From Zymomonas sp. (GTDB lineage Bacteria > Pseudomonadota > Alphaproteobacteria > Sphingomonadales > Sphingomonadaceae), in contig JAIYAJ010000202.1 in NCBI GenBank assembly GCA_027489105.1, forward strand, positions 1 to 27,140: a stretch of 27,140 nt of DNA, in the 5' to 3' direction. Positions 1 through 8,163 of this stretch are shown piece after piece. Position 1 is the first letter of the stretch; every line of letters begins with the position of its first letter. The notes under the pieces were generated by a model. It was not told the DNA's origin and made no database searches. It saw nothing but the letters and a program-made list of their open reading frames with translations. Position numbers and translations under genes: made by a program.

Positions 1-1369
1 CGATCTTGTCCACCTGGCCATAGGGCATGCCCAGCACACGCCCCACGTCGCGCACCGCCGCCTTGGCCTGCAACTTGCCGAAGGTGATGATCTGGGCCAC
101 TTGATCGCGGCCATATTTCTGCTGGACGTAGCGGATCACCTCGCCCCGTCGGGTTTCGCAGAAGTCGATGTCGAAGTCGGGCATCGACACGCGTTCGGGA
201 TTCAAAAACCGCTCGAACAGCAGGCCGAAGCGCAAGGGATCCAGATCGGTGATGGTCAGCGACCAGGCGACCAGCGAACCCGCGCCCGACCCACGGCCCG
301 GCCCTACGGGGATGCCCTGCTCCTTCGCCCATTTGATGAAGTCGGCGACGATCAGGAAGTAGCCCGGAAAGCCCATCTTGATGATGATGTCGGTCTCGAA
401 CGCCAGCCGGTCGAAATAGGATTCGCGTTCGAGCGGGTCGGTGATGCCGAGCTTCTCCAGCCGCCGCTCCAACCCTTCGCGCGCATCGCGGCGGAGCATC
501 TCGGCCTCGCCATCGCGGTCGCCGGCGAGACTGGGCAGGATCGGCTTGCGATAGGGTGCCGAAACGGCGCAGCGCTGCGCGACCACCAGCGTGTTGGCGA
601 GCGCCTCCGGCAGATCCTCGAACAGACGCTGCATCTCCGCCGCTGGCTTGAGCCAGAGGTCGGGAGAACTGCGCGGGCGTTCTGCCGTGTCGATATAGGA
701 AGAGCTGGCGATGCACAGCATCGCGTCGTGTGCGGGGTGGAATTCAGGCTCGGCGAAGCAGGCCGGGTTGGTTGCGACCAGCGGCAGATCGCGCGCATAG
801 GCCAGGTCGATCAGCGCCGCTTCGGCCTGCTCCTCGACCGCATTGCCGCGCCGGCAGAGCTCGACATAAAGCCGCCCGGGGAAATAGGCCTGGAGGCTGT
901 CAGCATAGCTTTCGCCCGCCGCCATCTGCTGTTCGGCGAACAGCCGCGCCAGCGCACCCTCGCCCCCCGCCGTCAGTGCGATAAGGCCATCGGTCCGTCC
1001 CTCCAGCTTCGACAGCGGGACATGCGCGTCCTCATGAACGGGGCGCTCCAGATGCGCCGCCGAGACGAGCGCGCAGAGATTGTCATAGCCCCGCTCGTCC
1101 TGCGCGTAGAGGGCGATCCAGTCGATCACCAGCTGGTCGATCCCCGGCCGACGCACGGCGAGCATCGTACCGATGATCGGCTGCACGCCCTCCTTCTTGG
1201 CGCCATCCGAAAAGGCCATCGCCGCATAGAGGCCGTTGCGGTCGGTCAGCGCCGCAGCCGGAAAACCGCGCTTACGGGCGTGCTTGGCGATCGCCTTCGG
1301 ATCGATCGCGCCTTCGAGCATCGTGTAGGCGGAAAATATCCGCAGCGGGACGAAGGGCTGATAGGGCAT
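1..1369 (-). CDS. dnaE: DNA polymerase III alpha subunit, N-terminal part (cut by the window edge)
   Basis: This is the replicative polymerase subunit of the cytoplasmic Pol III holoenzyme. About 456 N-terminal codons are visible; the family is usually near 1150-1180 residues, so the fingers, beta-binding and OB regions lie beyond base 1. The N-terminal PHP domain begins near [15 protein letters not shown]. The palm carries [14 protein letters not shown] near residue 350 and the catalytic acidic run PDFDIDF with Asp398, Asp400 and Asp402. The His residues typical of a metal-binding PHP site are replaced (Pro, Arg and Phe where HLHVH is usual), so this PHP domain is probably not a nuclease; proofreading would fall to a separate epsilon subunit. 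The ATG at 1369 is the first in frame and has no clear Shine-Dalgarno sequence. The gene lies 84 bases downstream of the Tad-like genes on the same strand. Identification is firm. Confidence 0.96.
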   Translation of the reverse strand, partial: MPYQPFVPLRIFSAYTMLEGAIDPKAIAKHARKRGFPAAALTDRNGLYAAMAFSDGAKKEGVQPIIGTMLAVRRPGIDQLVIDWIALYAQDERGYDNLCALVSAAHLERPVHEDAHVPLSKLEGRTDGLIALTAGGEGALARLFAEQQMAAGESYADSLQAYFPGRLYVELCRRGNAVEEQAEAALIDLAYARDLPLVATNPACFAEPEFHPAHDAMLCIASSSYIDTAERPRSSPDLWLKPAAEMQRLFEDLPEALANTLVVAQRCAVSAPYRKPILPSLAGDRDGEAEMLRRDAREGLERRLEKLGITDPLERESYFDRLAFETDIIIKMGFPGYFLIVADFIKWAKEQGIPVGPGRGSGAGSLVAWSLTITDLDPLRFGLLFERFLNPERVSMPDFDIDFCETRRGEVIRYVQQKYGRDQVAQIITFGKLQAKAAVRDVGRVLGMPYGQVDKI

Positions 1370-1420
1370 GAACCGGAATGTATGCCCCCCGGAGGGATTC
1401 GTCAGCCCTCGCCGCCTGTT

Positions 1421-1429
1421 TTATCCACA
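1421..1429 (+). promoter_or_regulatory. Consensus DnaA box upstream of dnaE
   Basis: The nine bases TTATCCACA match the strict DnaA-box consensus. They lie in the 84-base spacer before dnaE, 52 bases upstream of its ATG. The match is seen directly; control of dnaE by DnaA is inference. A single box can occur by chance, but its place in a short spacer before a replication gene makes it worth noting. Confidence 0.5.
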
Positions 1430-1453
1430 GTCTTGGCAGCCAGTCTGGAGCGA

Positions 1454-1873
1454 CTATGAGGACGGCGCTGTAGGAAAGCAGCTTTCGGCGGCGAGCGTCG
1501 TGAGCGTGCTCGGCAGCAATTTGGTCGAGGCGCCCTGATAGGTCGTGGAGATCGCGACCTTGGTCATGCCCGACACGGACGAACAGGTCGCTGCGCTGGT
1601 CAGTGTGACCGCCGTTGCGTTGATCTTTATCCCATTGGCGGCGGCGCGGGCGACGGCATGGCTCTTCACTCCGGCGCTATCGGTACAGCCGGTCGCACCG
1701 AGCGCGGCGCAGCGCGCGCTGTTCGTCGCGACCTCCTGCAGCGCCTGGAAACTCCACGCCATGCGCGCGCCGTCGATGATCAGGAACATGAAGGCGAGGA
1801 AGACCGGTGCCACCAGCGCGAACTCGGTCGCGGTGACGCCGCGCCGGTCCCGGAGAAGCAGTCGGAGCATCAT
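1454..1873 (-). CDS. TadE-like pseudopilin family protein
   Basis: A 139-residue protein with a short basic N-terminus (MMLRLLLRDRRG) followed by VTATEFALVAPVFLAFMF and one membrane segment at about residues 17-37. The G followed four residues later by T-E resembles the type IV pilin and TadE processing site, where prepilin peptidase cuts after Gly and leaves Glu at mature position 5. TadE-family proteins are exported minor pseudopilin-like components of Flp/Tad pili. Four cysteines (54, 63, 97, 132) sit in the exported part. The start at 1873 overlaps the stop of the upstream TadE-like gene as ATGA, which implies translational coupling; an ATG immediately after it would give one residue fewer. 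No TadA, TadB, TadC, RcpA or CpaE gene is in the window, so the exact partner machine is unknown. Confidence 0.85.
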   Translation of the reverse strand: MMLRLLLRDRRGVTATEFALVAPVFLAFMFLIIDGARMAWSFQALQEVATNSARCAALGATGCTDSAGVKSHAVARAAANGIKINATAVTLTSAATCSSVSGMTKVAISTTYQGASTKLLPSTLTTLAAESCFPTAPSS

Positions 1874-2382
1874 TCGAGCCGCACCACGGCGGTGCGGGTC
1901 TGCGTCAGCGCGCCGCCGAGCATCGCGGCGGGAACGAGCATCGTGTTGCTCGTCGCGGTCGCCTTGATCGTCATATAATAGCCAGCAAGGCTGCCGTCGC
2001 TGCAGGTCGAGTTGCAGGCAGCGGTCGTATAGGTGGGCGCGGCCGATGTGCCACCGAGACAGGCACAGGTCCGCGCGCTGTTGACGCAGTTGGACGTGCC
2101 GCCATTGCATCCGACCGTCACCGTAGGCGCGGTCGACAGCTTGGCCGCTGCCCCGACATAGGTGCCGATCGCGCTCTGGTTGACGGCGGTGCGCCCGTTG
2201 AACGCGATCATCGCCCCCTGCTCCACCGCGCTGTCGAGGCGCAACCGCTGGTGATACCACATGGCGATATCGAGCCCGGCCGTCATCACGAAGAAGAACA
2301 GCACCGAGAGCAAAGCAAACTCGATAGTCGCCATGCCGCGCTCGTTTGCCGAGAGCGAACGCATATCGAGACGCCGCCTCAT
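1870..2382 (-). CDS. TadE-like, cysteine-rich pseudopilin family protein
   Basis: A 170-residue TadE-like protein. After a basic start comes SANERGMATIEFALLS, with a pilin-like G|MATIE site (Glu at mature position 5) and a hydrophobic helix at about residues 20-40. The exported region holds six cysteines at about residues 92, 99, 106, 108, 123 and 127, including a CAC pair, which suggests disulfides in the periplasm; that is inference. I chose the ATG at 2382 because it overlaps the stop of the upstream tadG-like gene as ATGA. An in-frame ATG at 2364 would remove six residues. It sits in the middle of a coupled three-gene unit. TadE/TadG family membership is clear; the specific role is not. 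Confidence 0.85.
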   Translation of the reverse strand: MRRRLDMRSLSANERGMATIEFALLSVLFFFVMTAGLDIAMWYHQRLRLDSAVEQGAMIAFNGRTAVNQSAIGTYVGAAAKLSTAPTVTVGCNGGTSNCVNSARTCACLGGTSAAPTYTTAACNSTCSDGSLAGYYMTIKATATSNTMLVPAAMLGGALTQTRTAVVRLE

Positions 2383-4274
2383 TTGAACAGGGCCACGCTG
2401 GCGACGCTGCTCGAAGCGTTCGACACGCCCGTACAGGTGCTGCCGATCGCCGTTCCGCCGTTCAGGCTGAGCGTGTTCACGATCAGCATCAGGCAGGCCG
2501 AGGTGCCCGAGGACATGGACGCGCCGCCGTCGACCACCATGTCCGACTTTGGCGCATAGACGAGGCCCGAATATTTGCCCGATGCACCGCCACCCAGCTG
2601 GGTCGCGCTGCTGCTCTTCGTCATCAGCAGGACGTTCGGCACACCATAGCTGGCGCTGGCGCCCGGCGCGGCGAGGTCGAGCGTGGTGCCTCCCGCGAAG
2701 GAGAAGGTGCCGCCGAGCGCGAAGCTGATATCGGTGCCCTGGATCGTGCCGCCCGTCCCGTTCGTGAAATTGCCCTTGATGATGTAGAGGCCGGCACCGA
2801 AGATCGCGCCGGACGACAGCGACAGATTGCCGTTGATCACATGGTTCACCGACTTGGGGAACACGATCAGGCTGCCACCCCCGGTGTTCGAGATGTTGCC
2901 GTCGGCGCTGAAGACGCCGGCCGCAGCCGTCGCCTTGGTGCAATCGGACGTGAAGCAGACCTGGCTGCCGCCTGCGACGGTGATGGAGTTACCCGAGCTA
3001 TCTTTGCCGATGACGACGGTGTTGCCGACGCCGATCGCGACCTTGATGTATGCGCCGCCCGACAGGCTCATGCCGCCGGCCAGATTGAAATTGCCGCTTC
3101 CGATGTCGAGCTTCTTGCCGCCCAGGATCGTCAGCGAGCCGAAGCTGTGATCGCCATTGCCGACGGTGATGGGGTTGTTGGCATTGACCTTGAAATCGCC
3201 CGCGACCGTGACCGACCCGTTGCCGATCGTCATGGTGTCGCCGCTCATGTCGATCGAGCCGAAGGTCAGCGTCGATCCTGAAGCGAAGCTGATCTTGCAG
3301 CCACCAGGCACGGTCAATTTGCGGATCGTGTAGGTCCCCGCCGGGATGCTGTAATTGCAGCTATGGGCGCTCGCCTGATATTTGCCTGGTTCGGTGGTCC
3401 CGACCGCCTCATAAGCGAGCGTCCAGTCGGTTGCCGGCCCGGTATAGCTGACCGTCGTCGGTGCCACCTTCGCGGAGATGCAGGTCGTATTGCCGTCGGC
3501 ATAATCGGCATCGCTCGTGCCCGTCAGCTTGTTGACCTGACACAGGGCAGACTTCACCCCGCTGTCGTCCTTCATCCAGTCGCTCGCCGCGCCCGACTTG
3601 TTTTGCAGGATGTTGTTGGCGGTCGGCGATGTCGTGATCGCACTTCCGGGATTGTTGACGCTCTTGCCGGCGAGGACCTGCTTGGCCGTGATGGTGGTCC
3701 CATAGGGCACGGTGACGCCGGCATTGGTGCCGATCGCGCAACCCGGTGCATTGATGCTGACGCCGCCGGTCAGGGTTATGCCATGGGTCGGCGTCGCCGA
3801 CAGCGCCGCGATGCAGGGCGGGGCGGTGCTGCTGGTCGTCGAGGTGGTAGCGGAGCCGGTTGCCGTGACGTCGTAGGACAGCGATGCCGTGAGCACTCTG
3901 GCGAGAGCCAGCGGGACCGAGGTCGTGACGGTGACCTGCACCAGTTGCTTGCCGGTCGGCGCGTCGGTCACCAGCGCCACGGTTGCGGCACTGGCCGGCA
4001 GGCCCTGCGCCACAACGACCGCCTTGGCCGAAGCCGTCATCTGCGTGGTGTTGTTGTTGACGTTATAGGCAAGCGCACCGGCCAGCGCCGCCATGTCGGC
4101 GACCCGCTGGTTGGTCGCGTCGGTGGCATAGCCGCGCCCCAGCTCGACCGCGAAGGCCCCCATGCCGACGATGGTCGTCAGCGACAGCGCACCGATAACG
4201 GCCACGCCCCCGCGCGCGCAGCGCGCAAGGCGACCGACAGCGTCGCTGGCTGACTTGCTCCAGGCCCGGACCAT
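2379..4274 (-). CDS. TadG-like protein with a long Gly/Ser/Thr-rich, probably beta-helical region
   Basis: A 631-residue protein. The N-terminus is basic (MVRAWSKSASDAVGRLARCA) and is followed by a single hydrophobic segment at about residues 23-43, then ELGRGYATDATNQRVADMAA, which is characteristic of TadG/Flp pilus-assembly proteins. The segment around CIAALSATPTHGITLTGG resembles a motif often seen in alphaproteobacterial TadG-like proteins. From about residue 300 onward the chain is rich in G, S, T, N and V with short alternating strands (such as DFKVNANNPITVGNGDHSFG), as expected for a right-handed beta-helix; this fold is inferred. It is probably anchored in the inner membrane and exposed outside the cytoplasm. 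The ATG at 4274 is the first in frame. Two TadE-like genes follow, each overlapping by four bases. Confidence 0.82.
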   Translation of the reverse strand: MVRAWSKSASDAVGRLARCARGGVAVIGALSLTTIVGMGAFAVELGRGYATDATNQRVADMAALAGALAYNVNNNTTQMTASAKAVVVAQGLPASAATVALVTDAPTGKQLVQVTVTTSVPLALARVLTASLSYDVTATGSATTSTTSSTAPPCIAALSATPTHGITLTGGVSINAPGCAIGTNAGVTVPYGTTITAKQVLAGKSVNNPGSAITTSPTANNILQNKSGAASDWMKDDSGVKSALCQVNKLTGTSDADYADGNTTCISAKVAPTTVSYTGPATDWTLAYEAVGTTEPGKYQASAHSCNYSIPAGTYTIRKLTVPGGCKISFASGSTLTFGSIDMSGDTMTIGNGSVTVAGDFKVNANNPITVGNGDHSFGSLTILGGKKLDIGSGNFNLAGGMSLSGGAYIKVAIGVGNTVVIGKDSSGNSITVAGGSQVCFTSDCTKATAAAGVFSADGNISNTGGGSLIVFPKSVNHVINGNLSLSSGAIFGAGLYIIKGNFTNGTGGTIQGTDISFALGGTFSFAGGTTLDLAAPGASASYGVPNVLLMTKSSSATQLGGGASGKYSGLVYAPKSDMVVDGGASMSSGTSACLMLIVNTLSLNGGTAIGSTCTGVSNASSSVASVALFK

Positions 4275-4318
4275 GCAGCCGGCCTAGGGAAAAATGCTTA
4301 AGGGACCGCCCAGCGGCT

Positions 4319-4326
4319 ATGGTTAA
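4319..4326 (-). promoter_or_regulatory. Possible CtrA half-site upstream of the Tad-like unit
   Basis: On the minus strand the eight bases read TTAACCAT, the half-site motif known for the alphaproteobacterial cell-cycle regulator CtrA. It lies 45 bases upstream of the tadG-like ATG in a 65-base spacer, with a further TTAA at 4298-4301. CtrA controls pilus genes in Caulobacter; its action here is inference. Confidence 0.4.
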
Positions 4327-4339
4327 TGGCCATGCTCGA

Positions 4340-5011
4340 TCAGGTCAGCCGACCTTCGTGCAGGCGGACGACACGGTCCATCCGCTGGGCGAGCCGCTCA
4401 TTGTGCGTCGCGACCAGCGCCGCCGAGCCTTCCTGCCTGACGAGCCGGAGAAATTCGGCCAGTACGATGTCGGCGGTAGCCTCGTCCAGATTGCCGGTCG
4501 GCTCGTCGGCCAGGACCAGCGCCGGCCGGTTCGCCAGCGCGCGCGCCACGGCGACGCGTTGCTGCTCGCCCCCGGACAGCTGCGATGGGCGGTGGCTGAG
4601 GCGTTGCGCCAGGCCGAGCGCGCTCAACAGACCGGCAGCGCGCTCCTGCGCGGGCTGGGTCTCCGCGCCGTGGATCAGCTGCGGCAATATGACATTCTCG
4701 ACCGCCGTGAAATCGGGAAGCAAATGGTGGAACTGATAGACGAAACCGAGGCGGTCGCGCCGGACGCGCGTCCGGCCGACCGAGTCGAGCCGGGCCACTT
4801 CCTCGCCGGCGATGCGGATCGATCCCTCGAAGCCGCCTTCGAGCAGGCCTACCGCCTGCAGCAGCGTGGACTTGCCCGAGCCCGATGGGCCCAGCAGGGC
4901 CACGATCTCGCCCGGCGTGATCGACAGGTCGACCTGGCGGAGCACATGGATGTCGACATCGGCCTGGCGGAAGGTGCGGGTGAGCGCGCGGACTTCGAGC
5001 ACGTCACTCAT
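4340..5011 (-). CDS. lolD: Lipoprotein-releasing ABC transporter ATP-binding protein LolD
   Basis: A 223-residue ABC ATPase that powers extraction of outer-membrane lipoproteins from the inner membrane and their transfer to LolA. It has Walker [10 protein letters not shown] at residues 41-49, a Q-loop region [18 protein letters not shown] at about 90-107 that is typical of the LolD/MacB/FtsE group, signature LSGGEQQR at 145-152 and Walker B LVLADEPT at 165-172. The length fits LolD (about 220-235). The start at 5011 overlaps the end of the permease gene by eight bases, so the two are co-translated. MacB-type ATPases are similar, but the neighbouring LolC/E permease fixes the assignment. Confidence 0.93.
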   Translation of the reverse strand: MSDVLEVRALTRTFRQADVDIHVLRQVDLSITPGEIVALLGPSGSGKSTLLQAVGLLEGGFEGSIRIAGEEVARLDSVGRTRVRRDRLGFVYQFHHLLPDFTAVENVILPQLIHGAETQPAQERAAGLLSALGLAQRLSHRPSQLSGGEQQRVAVARALANRPALVLADEPTGNLDEATADIVLAEFLRLVRQEGSAALVATHNERLAQRMDRVVRLHEGRLT

Positions 5012-6254
5012 AGCGCAGCACCTCCACCGGATCGGTGCTCGCCGCCTTCCACGCGGGATAGAGCGTCGAAAGGAAGCTGAATCCGAGCGCCATCGCGACG
5101 ATCACGCCGACCTCGACCGGGTCGCTCTTCGCCGGCAATTCGGTCAGAAAGCGGATCGAGGGGTCCCAGAGATTCTGGCCGGTGACGAACTGGACGAAAT
5201 TGACCACCGCCTGCCGGTAGAACAGGAACAGCGCGCCGAGGCCGAGGCCCGCGCCGGTTCCGAGCACCCCGATTATGGTGCCGACGGTCATGAAGATCTT
5301 CATCAGCGCGCCGCGCGAGGCGCCCATGGTGCGCAGGATCGCGATGTCACGCCGCTTGGCGCGCACCAGCATGATCAGCGATGACAGGATGTTGAACACC
5401 GCCACCAGGATGATCAGCGAAAGCACGACGAACATCGTCACCCGCTCGACCGCCAGCGCCTCGAACAGCGACTTGTTGAGATCGCGCCAGTCGCTCAGCT
5501 GCCCGACGCGGACGACCTCGTCCCTGAGCGGCGCCAGGATCTGCCCGACCTTGTCGGCATCGACGGTCTGGATCTCGATCATGCCGACCGCATCGCCGAG
5601 CATCAGCAACGTCTGCGCATCGCCCATCGGCATGACCACGAACGCCTTGTCATAGTCATAGACCCCGACCTCGAAGATTGCGGCGACCTCATAGGAGACG
5701 ATGCGCGGTACCGTGCCGAAAGGGGTCGACTGGCCCTGCGGGCTGATCAGGCTGATCTGGCTGCCGAGATCGGCGCCCAGTTGCTCGGCAAGGCGCGCAC
5801 CGATCGCGACGCGGCTGGAGCCGGGCACCAGCGCGTCCATCGACCCGCGCAGCACCTTGCCCCGAATCACCGGGTTGCGACGGATATCCTCTACCGTCAT
5901 GCCGCGGACGAGCACGCCCTCGACCCGACCGTCATAGCTCGCCATCAAGGGCTGCTCGATCAGCGGCGTCGCCGACACCACGCCGGGCAGCTTGCGCGCA
6001 TCGTCGGCGATGATCCGCCAATTTGGCAGCTTGCCGCCATAGCCCTGCACCACCGCATGGCCGTTGAGCCCGACGATCTTGTCGAACAGTTCGGCCCGAA
6101 AGCCGTTCATGACGCTCATCACCACGATCAGCGCGGCGACGCCGAGCGCGACCGCTACGAGACTGATCGAGGCGACGAGGAAGATGAACGCCTCGCCCCG
6201 GCCCGGGAGCAGATAGCGCTTGGCGATCATCCGCTCATAGCGGTTGAGGATCAT
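5004..6254 (-). CDS. lolC: Lipoprotein-releasing ABC transporter permease (LolC/LolE type)
   Basis: A 416-residue inner-membrane permease of the lipoprotein exporter. One membrane helix lies near the N-terminus (about 23-48) and is followed by a periplasmic MacB-like domain (about 50-260) and three C-terminal helices of the FtsX fold. The cytoplasmic loop [14 protein letters not shown] is typical of LolC/E. There is only one such permease here, so it may act as a homodimer or have a second copy elsewhere; the symbol lolC is a family-level choice. I place the start at the ATG at 6254 because GGGGAG precedes it by about six bases. A TTG at 6272 would add six residues but has no such site. proS ends 37 bases upstream and lolD follows with an overlap. 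Confidence 0.92.
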   Translation of the reverse strand: MILNRYERMIAKRYLLPGRGEAFIFLVASISLVAVALGVAALIVVMSVMNGFRAELFDKIVGLNGHAVVQGYGGKLPNWRIIADDARKLPGVVSATPLIEQPLMASYDGRVEGVLVRGMTVEDIRRNPVIRGKVLRGSMDALVPGSSRVAIGARLAEQLGADLGSQISLISPQGQSTPFGTVPRIVSYEVAAIFEVGVYDYDKAFVVMPMGDAQTLLMLGDAVGMIEIQTVDADKVGQILAPLRDEVVRVGQLSDWRDLNKSLFEALAVERVTMFVVLSLIILVAVFNILSSLIMLVRAKRRDIAILRTMGASRGALMKIFMTVGTIIGVLGTGAGLGLGALFLFYRQAVVNFVQFVTGQNLWDPSIRFLTELPAKSDPVEVGVIVAMALGFSFLSTLYPAWKAASTDPVEVLRYE

Positions 6255-6291
6255 CGCGATGCTCCCCGGCAACCGAGACCGGCAACAGGGT

Positions 6292-7605
6292 TCAACCCGT
6301 CACCTTCGCCAGCGCGTCCTCGACCGAAAGCTCGACCCGTTCGCCGGTCGCGCGACGCTTGAGCTCGACCACGCCCTTGTCGAGCCCCTTGGGACCGATG
6401 ATGATCTGCCAAGGCAGGCCGATGAGGTCCATCGGCGCGAATTTGGCGCCACCGCGCTCGTCGCGATCGTCGTACAGCGTCTCGATGCCCGCCGCTTGTA
6501 GCTGCGCGTAGAGATCGTCCGCGGCCGCCGCGCAGCGCGCATCGTCGGCGCGCATGTTGATCAGGCCGACCTGATAGGGGGCGACCGAATCCGGCCAGAC
6601 GATGCCGGCATCGTCATGGCTGGCCTCGATGATCGCACCCATCAGGCGCGACACGCCGATGCCGTAGCTGCCCATCTGCGGGGTCACGGGCGAGCCGTCG
6701 GGCCCCTGCACGCTCAGCCCCATCGCCTGCGAATATTTGGTGCCGAAGAAGAAGATATGCCCGACCTCGATGCCGCGCGACTGCTTGAGCTTGTCGCCCG
6801 CCTCGGCCTCGCGCGCCTCGTCACGCTTCTCGTCGGTCGCGGCATAGTCGTCGGTCAAGCCGCTGACGAAGTCCTGCAGCGCGGCCGCGTTGTCGGCGTC
6901 GACGTCGAGCGAGCGCTCGGCCTCCCAGTTGGTGTGATAGAAGACCTCGCTCTCGCCGGTGGGGGCAAGCACGATGAACTCGTGGCTCAGATCGCCGCCG
7001 ATCGGGCCGGTGTCGGCCTGCATCGGGATCGCCGACAGGCCCAGGCGCTTGAAGGTGCGCAGATAGGCGACGAACATGCGGTTGTAGCTGTGGCGCGCGC
7101 CCTCGACGTCGAGATCGAAGCTGTAGGCGTCCTTCATCAGGAATTCGCGGCCGCGCATGACGCCGAAGCGGGGGCGGACCTCGTCGCGGAACTTCCACTG
7201 GATATTGTACAGCGTGCGGGGCAGATCACGGTAGCTTCGCGCATTGTCGCGGAAGATCGCGGTGATCACTTCCTCGGCGGTCGGGCCGAACAATATTTCC
7301 CGTTCGTGACGATCTTTGATGCGGAGCATCTCCAGACCATAGTCGTCATAGCGACCCGACTGACGCCAGAGATCGGCCGACTGGATGGTCGGCATCAGCA
7401 GTTCGATCGCACCGGCGCGGTCCTGCTCCTCACGGACGATCTGCTCGATCTTGCGGAGGACGCGATGGCCGAGCGGCAACCAGGCATAGATGCCGGCGGC
7501 AGTCTGGCGAATCATGCCCGCGCGCAGCATCAGCTTATGACTGACGATCTGGGCGTCGGCGGGCGACTCCTTCATCACGGGGAGGAAATGGCGGGAAAGA
7601 CGCAT
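6292..7605 (-). CDS. proS: Prolyl-tRNA synthetase, short form without editing insertion
   Basis: A 437-residue class II aminoacyl-tRNA synthetase that charges tRNA-Pro in the cytoplasm. Motif 2 is visible as [18 protein letters not shown] at about residues 138-155, and motif 3 as [14 protein letters not shown]. The E. coli enzyme is about 570 residues and has an editing (INS) domain between motifs 2 and 3. Here the stretch is too short for that domain, as in many alphaproteobacteria; hydrolysis of Ala-tRNA-Pro would then need a free-standing editing protein, which is not in this window. The start is set at the ATG at 7605 ([10 protein letters not shown]), where family similarity begins; the open frame continues upstream to 7860 but that part looks non-coding. 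It heads proS-lolC-lolD. Confidence 0.95.
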   Translation of the reverse strand: MRLSRHFLPVMKESPADAQIVSHKLMLRAGMIRQTAAGIYAWLPLGHRVLRKIEQIVREEQDRAGAIELLMPTIQSADLWRQSGRYDDYGLEMLRIKDRHEREILFGPTAEEVITAIFRDNARSYRDLPRTLYNIQWKFRDEVRPRFGVMRGREFLMKDAYSFDLDVEGARHSYNRMFVAYLRTFKRLGLSAIPMQADTGPIGGDLSHEFIVLAPTGESEVFYHTNWEAERSLDVDADNAAALQDFVSGLTDDYAATDEKRDEAREAEAGDKLKQSRGIEVGHIFFFGTKYSQAMGLSVQGPDGSPVTPQMGSYGIGVSRLMGAIIEASHDDAGIVWPDSVAPYQVGLINMRADDARCAAAADDLYAQLQAAGIETLYDDRDERGGAKFAPMDLIGLPWQIIIGPKGLDKGVVELKRRATGERVELSVEDALAKVTG

Positions 7606-8034
7606 GAAGAAGCCAGCTCGCAAGAAGAGGTGCGGATGCGGCTGTCTATGCGCGACCGGGCCGCTCGGCAACCGCTTCGCGCCGAAAACTGGAGTCGTAC
7701 CGGTCAGTCTCTGTTGCCGATAGAACACACCCGCCGTGTTTCGATTCCGTGACTCTTGAAAGCCAATGACAAGGACCAAGGCGCGCTGTAGGAAAACTTC
7801 CACGGAACATGAGCAACAAAAACGGCCATGGTTCGGGGAAAAGTGAGGCTCCGCCGCCATTTAAGGGGTGGTTGGTGTAGAGCCCGCCAAGGGGGTTGGC
7901 GAATAATCGTCACGCGGCGCCGGGATCGGAAACGATCCCGGCGTTTGCGCTTTCAGGGCGAACCGATCTGCCCGTCGCGACAGCCCGAAGGACATAGTGG
8001 CGCCCCTGCGCGTTCTCCTTCTGAGGAGAGCATC
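7606..8034. other. 429-base intergenic region between divergent proS and a small plus-strand ORF
   Basis: No convincing protein gene is seen on either strand. The minus-strand open frame continuing upstream from proS to 7860 has no recognisable family and no ribosome binding site. The region is less GC-rich around 7740-7830, which could hold the proS promoter. At 7918-7943 there is a perfect 11-bp hairpin. A small RNA or a structured leader is possible but not shown. Confidence 0.5.
7918..7943 (+). other. Perfect 11-bp hairpin with GAAA tetraloop, terminator-like
   Basis: CGCCGGGATCG is followed by GAAA and then its exact reverse complement. On the plus strand TTTGCGCTTTC follows, which is only weakly T-rich. 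It could be an inefficient terminator of an upstream plus-strand RNA, or part of the 5' leader of the small ORF at 8035. The GAAA (GNRA) loop makes a folded RNA more likely than a DNA operator. Confidence 0.5.
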
Positions 8035-8163
8035 ATGGCCAGCCAACCACCCATTCCGCAGGACGTCCCCGCCGAAACCCCGATCGACATTCCGGTGCCG
8101 TCGCCGGCCGACCCGGATCCGGGCGCACCGAGCGACCCGGTGATTCCTGGTTTGCCGGCTTGA
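8035..8163 (+). CDS. Small proline-rich hypothetical protein (42 residues)
   Basis: A short ORF with a very good ribosome binding site (GAGGAGAG ending four bases before the ATG). The product is 42 residues, strongly enriched in Pro, Asp, Ala and Val, begins MASQPPIPQDVPAETP and has repeated P-x-P and P-D-P units. It has no membrane segment, no cysteine and no aromatic residue, so it is probably disordered and acidic. I recognise no family. Its TGA stop is immediately followed by the TCA that is the stop of the convergent chemotaxis-receptor gene, with no spacer. The strong Shine-Dalgarno sequence and clean composition argue for a real gene; the function is unknown. Confidence 0.6.
   Translation: MASQPPIPQDVPAETPIDIPVPSPADPDPGAPSDPVIPGLPA

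Noticed and set aside
101..1459. 452-codon plus-strand open frame opposite dnaE
   Set aside because: It lies antisense to a clear dnaE and has the Arg/Asp/Gly/Gln-rich composition of GC-rich shadow frames; no family is recognised.
2346..4253. Long plus-strand open frames opposite the Tad-like genes
   Set aside because: They are antisense shadows of genes with recognisable N-terminal Tad features and have no ribosome binding site or family.
6255..6272. TTG start extending LolC/E by six residues
   Set aside because: The ATG at 6254 has a good GGGGAG site at proper distance; the TTG does not.
6616..7752. 378-codon plus-strand open frame opposite proS
   Set aside because: Shadow of proS; composition is typical of the reverse frame.
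7735..7752. TTTCGATTCC resembling a tRNA T-loop
   Set aside because: The flanking bases do not form a T-stem, and no acceptor or anticodon arm could be built.
7606..7860. Upstream extension of proS on the minus strand
   Set aside because: The extension of 85 codons has no family similarity; the conserved ProRS N-terminus starts at the ATG at 7605.
7861..8046. 61-codon minus-strand open frame over the GAAA hairpin
   Set aside because: It overlaps the well-supported small plus-strand ORF start and has no ribosome binding site or family.
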